Shown here one piece after another: positions 1-4,388 of a stretch of 5,788 nt of DNA. Both the position numbers and the translations under genes were made by a program. How positions within the stretch are numbered: position 1 is the stretch's first letter; the number at the start of each line of letters is the position of its first letter. The notes under the pieces are model-generated. The model saw nothing but the letters and a program-made list of their open reading frames with translations, was not told the DNA's origin and made no database searches. The DNA is taken from positions 1 through 5,788 of the forward strand of contig CANGVZ010000159.1 in the NCBI GenBank assembly GCA_947457285.1. The letters are read 5' to 3'. This DNA comes from Flavobacteriales bacterium. GTDB taxonomy: Bacteria > Bacteroidota > Bacteroidia > Flavobacteriales_D > Sanyastnellaceae.

Positions 1-765
1 TACAATATAGCCTTGGCAATCTGCAGATGTGCTCGGTAGCCAATTGATCACCGCATCATTTGTGGAATGATACACCGATACTGAGGTGACAAGAGGAATG
101 GCTGGAGGAGTGAGGTCCGTCAGCAACTCACCGGCTATATTGCTGGCGGATTGACAAAGTCCGGGAAAGTCAAATAAAATTCGAAAGTTTAATACCTCAT
201 CGCAAACTGAAATTTCATGGCTGTAGGCTGTGATCTCCTGGTCAAGTGTGGCGAGGGTGGTCCAAGTTCCAGCGGGATACTCCATTTGAACAGTGTATTG
301 CCCTCCGGTTCCACTTGGAACAGGATTGTTCCAGTCGAGAAACGCCAGACCCTGCGGCGCGGCGCTGGGACTTACGTCCAAATAAATTGAACATGTGATT
401 GGCCCCGGAGCGCTCAGGGTAGGCACGCCACCTTGAAAATATTCTGTTTGAATGTAAAAACATATCTCCGTGCTCGACGGCGCTGCTTGATCCAAGACGT
501 AACTGTTGGTTGCCAGGTTATTGAGTGTGGCTGTCAAACTGAATGGAGCCGCCGGATCAATGGAAGTATAAATGTGATAGGCGATGAAGTTGCCACCAGG
601 ATCTGCTGGTATCTGCCAACTTATTTGAATATCTTCATTATTAAAATCTTGAGTACAATCCAGGGTAGGAGGAAGCACTGCCTGTCCGTGTGCGTGTGAA
701 GCTATGAATAGGGTAAAAATGCCGACGAATCGGCACAAAAGGGATATGTGAGAGGCAATATTCAA
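1..765 (-). CDS. Secreted fibronectin type III protein, N-terminal part (runs off left edge)
   Basis: The frame is open from a TTG at 765-763 to the window edge, giving 255 residues with no stop. Residues 13-27 form a hydrophobic segment (FVGIFTLFIASHAHG) followed by Q28, a typical Bacteroidota signal peptide with likely cleavage near A-H-G/Q. Two fibronectin type III-like domains follow (about 35-127 and 128-217) and a third begins near 218. Repeated features are a W in the B-strand region (ISWQIP, LDWNNP, INWLPS) and a GYIV-type C-strand (FIAYHIYTS, CQGYIV). Cysteines pair along the chain (C102/C125 and C188/C204), suggesting disulfides after export. Proteins of this type in Bacteroidota usually end in a type IX secretion sorting domain (often the CHU_C/type B form), but that end lies outside the window. 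There is no ATG near the start. A TAA closes the frame upstream, so TTG at 765 or TTG at 738-736 must be the start. Export and the Fn3 fold are well supported; the cellular role is unknown. Confidence 0.82.
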   Translation of the reverse strand, partial: MNIASHISLLCRFVGIFTLFIASHAHGQAVLPPTLDCTQDFNNEDIQISWQIPADPGGNFIAYHIYTSIDPAAPFSLTATLNNLATNSYVLDQAAPSSTEICFYIQTEYFQGGVPTLSAPGPITCSIYLDVSPSAAPQGLAFLDWNNPVPSGTGGQYTVQMEYPAGTWTTLATLDQEITAYSHEISVCDEVLNFRILFDFPGLCQSASNIAGELLTDLTPPAIPLVTSVSVYHSTNDAVINWLPSTSADCQGYIV

Positions 766-773
766 TTCGAATA

Positions 774-800
774 CAAAGATAATTGCTAGCGTCCCTTCAA
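774..800 (-). promoter_or_regulatory. Candidate Bacteroidota-type promoter for the Fn3 gene
   Basis: On the minus strand, TATCTTTG (781-774) matches the Bacteroidota -7 consensus TAnnTTTG exactly. A TTG (800-798) lies 16 bases upstream as a possible -33 element, slightly closer than the usual spacing of about 17-23. The predicted transcription start would fall at about 770-765, next to the TTG codon at 765. No promoter has been measured; this is a motif match only. Confidence 0.45.
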
Positions 801-806
801 CGGGAC
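791..806. other. Short perfect hairpin upstream of the Fn3 gene
   Basis: GTCCC (791-795) and GGGAC (802-806) form a 5-bp perfect inverted repeat with a six-base loop. It lies between the end of the oxidoreductase gene (859) and the Fn3 gene start, and the possible -33 TTG falls in its loop. On the minus strand no T-run follows, so it is a poor terminator for the oxidoreductase gene. On the plus strand a T-rich stretch follows, but no plus-strand gene needs terminating. It could be an operator or chance. Confidence 0.3.
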
Positions 807-858
807 TTTGTTTACTTTATTTCACACTCAAATGCACCAAAAGGTTGCATCCATACCG

Positions 859-1809
859 CTAGAATTCGTAATTATTGTGATTGAGTTCTCTTCTAATCTG
901 ATTGTACTCCGTTATAATTTCTTCTACAACCGCAGCGGCTGGCTTCATTGATTTTATGAGTGCAGAGACTTGTCCTATTTCCAATTCACCATTTTCCAAA
1001 TCCCCTTCAAACATGCCTTTTTTTGCGCGGCCGCGACCAAGAATTTGTTCGAGCTCTTCTTTGCTGGCATCACGCTCGTAGGCGGCCATAACCTCATTGA
1101 AGAAACTATTTTTTAAGAGCCTCACCGGAGTCAACTCTTTGAGCGTGAGAAGTGTGTCGCCCTCATTGGCTTGCACCACACGGTCTTTGAATGATTGGTG
1201 GGCGCTCGACTCAGGTGTTGCAACAAAACGACTTCCGATTTGAACTCCATCGGCTCCCAAGGCCATTGCTGCCACCATCGCGCGGCCCGTTCCGATGCCT
1301 CCAGCCGCTATGACTGGGATTTGCACGGCTTCTTTTACCAATGGAATCAAACACAAGGTGGTCGTTTCCTCTCTTCCATTATGACCACCTGCTTCAAATC
1401 CTTCTGCCACAACAGCATCTACTCCTGCATCCTGGGATTTTAAAGCAAACTTTGCACTCGAAACAACGTGGATCACTTTGATTCCTTCATTTTTCAATAT
1501 GGATGTCCATGTTTTAGGATTGCCCGCAGAGGTTATGACAACAGGAACCTTATGTCTGATAATGGTCTCTATGTGTTTGTCAATATCAGGATAAAGCAAA
1601 GGAAGATTCACTCCGAAAGGCTTATCAGTCGCAGCTTTACACTTGTTGAGCTGCTCGTCCAAAATATGCGGATACATGGAGCCCGCTCCCAAAATTCCCA
1701 AACCTCCCGCATTGCTTACGGCGCTCGCCAATTCCCATCCGCTGCACCAAATCATGCCGGCTTGAATGATGGGGTATTTTATTCCAAAAAGTGCGTTGAC
1801 TCTGTTCAT
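859..1809 (-). CDS. NAD(P)H-dependent flavin oxidoreductase, nitronate monooxygenase/FabK family
   Basis: This 316-residue cytoplasmic TIM-barrel flavoprotein has the full family length. Visible signatures are the N-terminal PIIQAGM (13-19), the glycine-rich SNAGGLGILGAGS (32-44), FGVNLPL (65-71), SAGNPK (94-99), the EGFEAGGHNG motif (136-145) whose His143 matches the catalytic histidine position of the family, AAGGIGTGR (168-176) and GADGVQIGSRF (185-195), which bind the FMN phosphate, and a C-terminal FEGDLENGELEIGQ block (267-280). The family either oxidises alkyl nitronates with O2 or, as FabK, reduces enoyl-ACP in fatty acid synthesis; sequence alone does not decide between them. The ATG at 1809 is preceded by the A-rich TTAAAAAAAC, a usual Bacteroidota initiation context without a Shine-Dalgarno. 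It is divergent from the beta-barrel gene and lies 93 bases upstream of the Fn3 gene with no functional link apparent. Family confidence is high, substrate uncertain. Confidence 0.92.
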   Translation of the reverse strand: MNRVNALFGIKYPIIQAGMIWCSGWELASAVSNAGGLGILGAGSMYPHILDEQLNKCKAATDKPFGVNLPLLYPDIDKHIETIIRHKVPVVITSAGNPKTWTSILKNEGIKVIHVVSSAKFALKSQDAGVDAVVAEGFEAGGHNGREETTTLCLIPLVKEAVQIPVIAAGGIGTGRAMVAAMALGADGVQIGSRFVATPESSAHQSFKDRVVQANEGDTLLTLKELTPVRLLKNSFFNEVMAAYERDASKEELEQILGRGRAKKGMFEGDLENGELEIGQVSALIKSMKPAAAVVEEIITEYNQIRRELNHNNYEF

Positions 1810-1876
1810 GTTTTTTTAACTCAATTGTGCTGCAAAGAACATAAAACCTCTTTTGCTTTGCTCCGTAAAAATAAGA

Positions 1877-1908
1877 TTTGGTAGAATAAATCGAAAAATC
1901 TATCTTAG
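1877..1908 (+). promoter_or_regulatory. Candidate -33/-7 promoter for the outer-membrane barrel gene
   Basis: TTTG at 1877-1880 and TATCTTAG at 1901-1908 are 20 bases apart. They fit the Bacteroidota pattern TTTG-N(17-23)-TAnnTTTG with one mismatch in the -7 element. The implied start near 1912-1915 gives a leader of about 31-34 bases before the ATG at 1946, a normal length. This is a motif match only. I found no equally good element for the divergent oxidoreductase gene in the same 136-base gap. Confidence 0.5.
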
Positions 1909-1945
1909 CGGCTTGTTTATTAGGCCTTAATATACCGCAAACGGG

Positions 1946-2914
1946 ATGAAGAAACTGCTAGTCATATTTGTTTTTCTGAGCTCACTCAGCGCCAGCGCCC
2001 AATATGCTTGGGACTATGGTATCAAAATGGGTGCTGCCAATTATCTTGGAGATATCGGCGGTAAAGAACTTACCAGAAGAGATTTCATTTGGGATATGCA
2101 CTTGCTATCTACGCGCTATTCAGGTGGTGCTTATGGTCGCTACAAGTTTTCTAAGCGTCTCGCTGTTGCCGCTCACTTTGATTATTCACGCATCACCGAT
2201 ACCGATCGCCTCACCACCAATCCTGCTCGTCGCGGTCGTAATATGAATTTCCGAAACAATATTTTTGAATTAGGTGCACGTGCCGAGGTGACCATTTGGT
2301 ACGATAACGACGTAGGAAACAGAGGTTACTACAATCCCGATTTCAAAATGTATCTTTTCGGTGGTGTTTCTGGTTATTATCACAACCCACAAGGTCAGAT
2401 TTACTCCAATGGCGAACTCCAATACGGAGGCCAATGGTTTGATTTGCGTCCATGGAAAACCGAGGGTCAAGAGACTGAATACTCTGCCTTGGGTCTTGCT
2501 ATTCCAGCTGGGGTTGGTATGTATTTTACATTCAACAAAGAATGGAGAGTCGGTATGGAATTCTCGTGGAGAACGACCTTCACCGATTACTTAGACGATA
2601 TCTCTACGGTTTTCAATCTTCCTAATTCTGATGATCCACTCGCTAGAGAGTTTTATAGTCAGACTTACCAAGGATTGATTACTGAAATCAACACTACCAA
2701 CGATCCAGATGATCCAGATATCAGCCTGAATGACTTCAGATACTACGACGAAGATCAAAGATCAAAAAGAGGCGATCCCACAAATAATGATAGCTTCCTA
2801 ACTGCTCAGATAACCGTCGGTAAGGTGATTCGTGGAAGAAGTAATTTCTACAAATCAAAATATAGCTACCTCAAAAACAGAGCAGGGGTAAGACGCTCAA
2901 AGGCGAAGTTCTAA
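1946..2914 (+). CDS. Outer-membrane beta-barrel protein, DUF6089 / PorG-like
   Basis: This is a 322-residue exported protein. Residues 1-19 are a clear signal peptide (MKKLLVIFVFLSSLSASAQ, cleavage beside Q19). The mature part alternates hydrophobic and polar residues in amphipathic strands rich in Tyr, Trp, Phe and Gly. NYLGDIGG (32-39) near the first strand and FTDYLDDISTVF (212-223) near the C-terminal strands resemble conserved blocks of the DUF6089 family, as does RGDPTNND (275-282) before the last strand. PorG of the type IX secretion system belongs to this broad group, so a link to that machinery is possible but not shown. It is longer than a typical PorG of roughly 230 residues, with an acidic loop (253-271, including DPDDPD) and a basic tail after the last strand (RAGVRRSKAKF). 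It appears monocistronic, with its own candidate promoter and a strong terminator. The alternative is a generic OmpA-type barrel. Confidence 0.8.
   Translation: MKKLLVIFVFLSSLSASAQYAWDYGIKMGAANYLGDIGGKELTRRDFIWDMHLLSTRYSGGAYGRYKFSKRLAVAAHFDYSRITDTDRLTTNPARRGRNMNFRNNIFELGARAEVTIWYDNDVGNRGYYNPDFKMYLFGGVSGYYHNPQGQIYSNGELQYGGQWFDLRPWKTEGQETEYSALGLAIPAGVGMYFTFNKEWRVGMEFSWRTTFTDYLDDISTVFNLPNSDDPLAREFYSQTYQGLITEINTTNDPDDPDISLNDFRYYDEDQRSKRGDPTNNDSFLTAQITVGKVIRGRSNFYKSKYSYLKNRAGVRRSKAKF
2702..2719 (+). repeat. In-frame 9-base tandem duplication
   Basis: GATCCAGAT occurs twice back to back (2702-2710 and 2711-2719) with no mismatch. It is in frame with the barrel gene and encodes DPD-DPD (residues 253-258). 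It lies in an acidic, probably loop-forming part between two C-terminal strands and could have arisen by slippage. Confidence 0.8.
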
Positions 2915-2936
2915 GAGCCAAGTAGTTTCCACACGT

Positions 2937-2984
2937 AAAAAACCTTTTCAGTGAAGTAATCACTTTCTGAAAAGGTTTTTTTTT
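2937..2984. terminator. Bidirectional hairpin terminator between convergent genes
   Basis: A 15-bp perfect inverted repeat (AAAAAACCTTTTCAG at 2937-2951 with its complement at 2967-2981) encloses a 15-base loop. Nine Ts (2976-2984) end the plus-strand side and six As (2937-2942) give a U-run on the minus strand. It begins 22 bases after the barrel stop codon and ends about 10 bases from the glycosyltransferase stop, so it can serve both convergent units as an intrinsic terminator. The U-run is longer on the plus side. Confidence 0.88.
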
Positions 2985-2994
2985 GGATAATGCT

Positions 2995-3738
2995 TTACAA
3001 GAATTGTTTGATTTTGCGAATTGGCTTGAGAGCAATGGTAAAGAAATAAGGCTTCAGACCGTTCATTTCCCACGCTCTTTTGTCCTCCAGATTTGCTTTT
3101 CTTCTATTTGAAATGGTGATGTTGCTTTGCCCGCCCACGCGCATTTTCGTAATCACGCGCGGCAAATATCCGATGCTAATTTTTTCTTTATGAATCACGC
3201 GAAGCATGAATTCATAGTCTGAAGAAGAGCGCAATTCCGTAGTATAATGACCATATGCTTCATAGACTTCTCTTTTCACAAAGAAAGTCGGATGAGGCGG
3301 CATCCAGCCGTAAAGAAATTTTCCTTCTTCATAGTTGCCAGACTTCCAAGTGCGTGTGATCTTATTGATGTTTTCTCGATCTACATATACCAAATCGGCA
3401 TACACACCCTGCGCACCTGTGCTTTTAAAAGTGCTCACGATGTCAGAAATAACATTTGCATCAGCATAGAAGTCATCTGAATTCAATATGCCAATAACAT
3501 CTCCAGTGGCGAGCTTCACCCCCTTATTCATCGCATCATAGATTCCTTTGTCAGGCTCCGATACGAAGATTGAAATTTTATCTCCAAAAGAGCGAACGAT
3601 TTCACATGTGCTGTCTTTTGATTTCCCATCCACAATGATGTATTCGATGTCAGAATAACTCTGCGATAATACAGAAGTGATCGTCTCTCGTATGGTGGCT
3701 TCGCTATTATAACAAATGGTAATGATGCTAACTCTCAT
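2995..3738 (-). CDS. Glycosyltransferase family 2
   Basis: This 247-residue protein is a complete GT-A-fold enzyme that transfers a sugar from a nucleotide donor, probably on the cytoplasmic face of the inner membrane. Visible motifs in order are VSIITICYNSEATI (3-16), the donor-binding VDGKSKDST (36-44), EPDKGIYDAMNKG (61-73), the DXD-like metal and nucleotide site LNSDD (85-89), PPHPTFFVKREVY (147-159), and SSDYEFMLR (172-180) in the usual catalytic-base region. The C-terminus is basic (LKPIRKIKQFL), possibly for membrane association; no transmembrane helix is present. The start ATG overlaps the upstream acetyltransferase stop as ATGA, so the two are translationally coupled. The arrangement resembles colanic-acid-like loci, where such an enzyme sits beside wcaF. 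Donor and acceptor sugars cannot be read from sequence. The gene ends just before the shared terminator. Confidence 0.92.
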   Translation of the reverse strand: MRVSIITICYNSEATIRETITSVLSQSYSDIEYIIVDGKSKDSTCEIVRSFGDKISIFVSEPDKGIYDAMNKGVKLATGDVIGILNSDDFYADANVISDIVSTFKSTGAQGVYADLVYVDRENINKITRTWKSGNYEEGKFLYGWMPPHPTFFVKREVYEAYGHYTTELRSSSDYEFMLRVIHKEKISIGYLPRVITKMRVGGQSNITISNRRKANLEDKRAWEMNGLKPYFFTIALKPIRKIKQFL

Positions 3739-4280
3739 TCTTTCATCCTCCTCTCACGAATTTTCACAGCAGGATTTCCGGAATAGATAAAATATGGCTC
3801 CATATTGCTGGCTGCCACTGAACCTACAGTCAGAATGCTATGCGAATGCAGGGTGATGCCCGGACACACAACAGATTGCGCACCTACCCAAGATCCTTCT
3901 TCGAGGATAATAGATTTGACGATTAAATCAAAACTTGATTTTTTATAGTTGTGATTGCCGCAGAGCAACATCGCTCCCTGAGACACACAGGCATGATCTC
4001 CTATCTTGACTTCTGCTAGATTATCAATCCACACAGATTCTCCTATCCAGACATGATTTCCAATCTCTAAAAACCAAGGATACTTGATACGAACGCGAGG
4101 CTTAATCACTACCGATTGGCCAACCTTGGCGCCGAAAAGTCGAAGAATAAAGACTTTGATAGAACTAATAGGAAAACCCGTTTCAAAAAAGATACTAGAT
4201 GTAATATACCATAACGCTCTCTTCCAACCAGCCCCTGGCTTGTACCAATCATTATTAAATGTGTCGAGACGCGTTCGCAA
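3735..4280 (-). CDS. wcaF: WcaF-like polysaccharide O-acetyltransferase (hexapeptide repeat)
   Basis: This 181-residue acyltransferase of the left-handed beta-helix (LbetaH) family probably transfers acetyl from acetyl-CoA to a sugar hydroxyl of an exopolysaccharide or its lipid-linked precursor. The N-terminal TRLDTFNNDWYKPGAG (3-18) followed by WKRALWYITSSIFF is characteristic of WcaF proteins. Hexapeptide-type turns run from about residue 50 to 160 (for example IGNHVWIGESVWIDN, IGDHACVSQGAMLLCGN). The loop CGNHNYKKSSFDL (107-119) carries the likely catalytic His110. SGNPAVKIRER (167-177) is the usual C-terminal end. The start is TTG at 4280-4278: a TAG lies in frame at 4295-4293, no ATG or GTG lies between, and the conserved TRLD block begins two residues later. 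It is the first gene of a two-gene unit with the downstream glycosyltransferase and is divergent from the propeller gene. The symbol rests on similarity only; the native polymer is unknown. Confidence 0.9.
   Translation of the reverse strand: MRTRLDTFNNDWYKPGAGWKRALWYITSSIFFETGFPISSIKVFILRLFGAKVGQSVVIKPRVRIKYPWFLEIGNHVWIGESVWIDNLAEVKIGDHACVSQGAMLLCGNHNYKKSSFDLIVKSIILEEGSWVGAQSVVCPGITLHSHSILTVGSVAASNMEPYFIYSGNPAVKIRERRMKE
3747..3752 (-). promoter_or_regulatory. Perfect Shine-Dalgarno AGGAGG for the glycosyltransferase
   Basis: On the minus strand, AGGAGG (3752-3747) lies inside the last codons of wcaF and 8 bases before the glycosyltransferase ATG (3738), an ideal spacing. It is formed by consecutive AGG AGG codons for Arg177-Arg178. 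The other four gene starts in the window show no comparable sequence, as expected for Bacteroidota. Its use by the ribosome is an inference. Confidence 0.55.
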
Positions 4281-4388
4281 AGCAGTTAAAATCTATGGTT
4301 CACCGCAAAGAAAACCAATAATCTGCTTCATTTGCCGCACAACACTTTATTCTTTTTTGTTCATTGCATTATGAATGATATTACCACC
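4281..4388. promoter_or_regulatory. Divergent intergenic region between wcaF and the propeller gene
   Basis: These 108 bases separate two divergent starts, so promoters for both units should lie here or within the gene ends. The best plus-strand candidate is TTTG at 4331-4334 with a degenerate T-rich TTTG-ending element at 4352-4359; it lacks the TA of the consensus. On the minus strand a -7-like TTTCTTTG (4313-4306) has no well-placed -33 partner. I therefore do not assign specific promoters. No strong hairpin or operator repeat is visible. Confidence 0.35.

Noticed and set aside
253..271. DPDDPD-containing loop (residue numbers of the barrel protein) as a thrombospondin type 3 calcium repeat
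   Set aside because: The spacing and the DxDxDG core of TSP3 repeats are absent, so only a generally acidic loop can be claimed.
433..699. 88-codon plus-strand open frame
   Set aside because: It is entirely antisense to the Fn3 gene, whose reverse-strand frame is continuous with a signal peptide and Fn3 repeats. The plus-strand translation shows no family features.
791..806. Possible CRISPR repeat remnant (GTCCC...GGGAC)
   Set aside because: There is a single copy with no repeated units or spacers nearby and no cas gene in the window.
1468..1884. 138-codon open frame on the plus strand
   Set aside because: It lies mostly antisense to the well-conserved oxidoreductase gene, and its translation is Ser/Arg-rich with no recognisable domain.
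4306..4313. TTTCTTTG as a -7 element for wcaF
   Set aside because: It has one mismatch to TAnnTTTG, and there is no TTG or TTTG at an acceptable upstream distance; the nearest TTG is about 26 bases away.
4084..4374. 96-codon plus-strand open frame reaching into the divergent intergenic region
   Set aside because: It is antisense to the conserved N-terminal half of wcaF, has no recognisable motifs, and ends just before the propeller gene start, as expected for a chance frame.
4360..4378. TTCAT...ATGAA inverted repeat just before the propeller gene
   Set aside because: The arms are only 5 bp and A/T-rich, and two alternative pairings overlap, so it is indistinguishable from chance.
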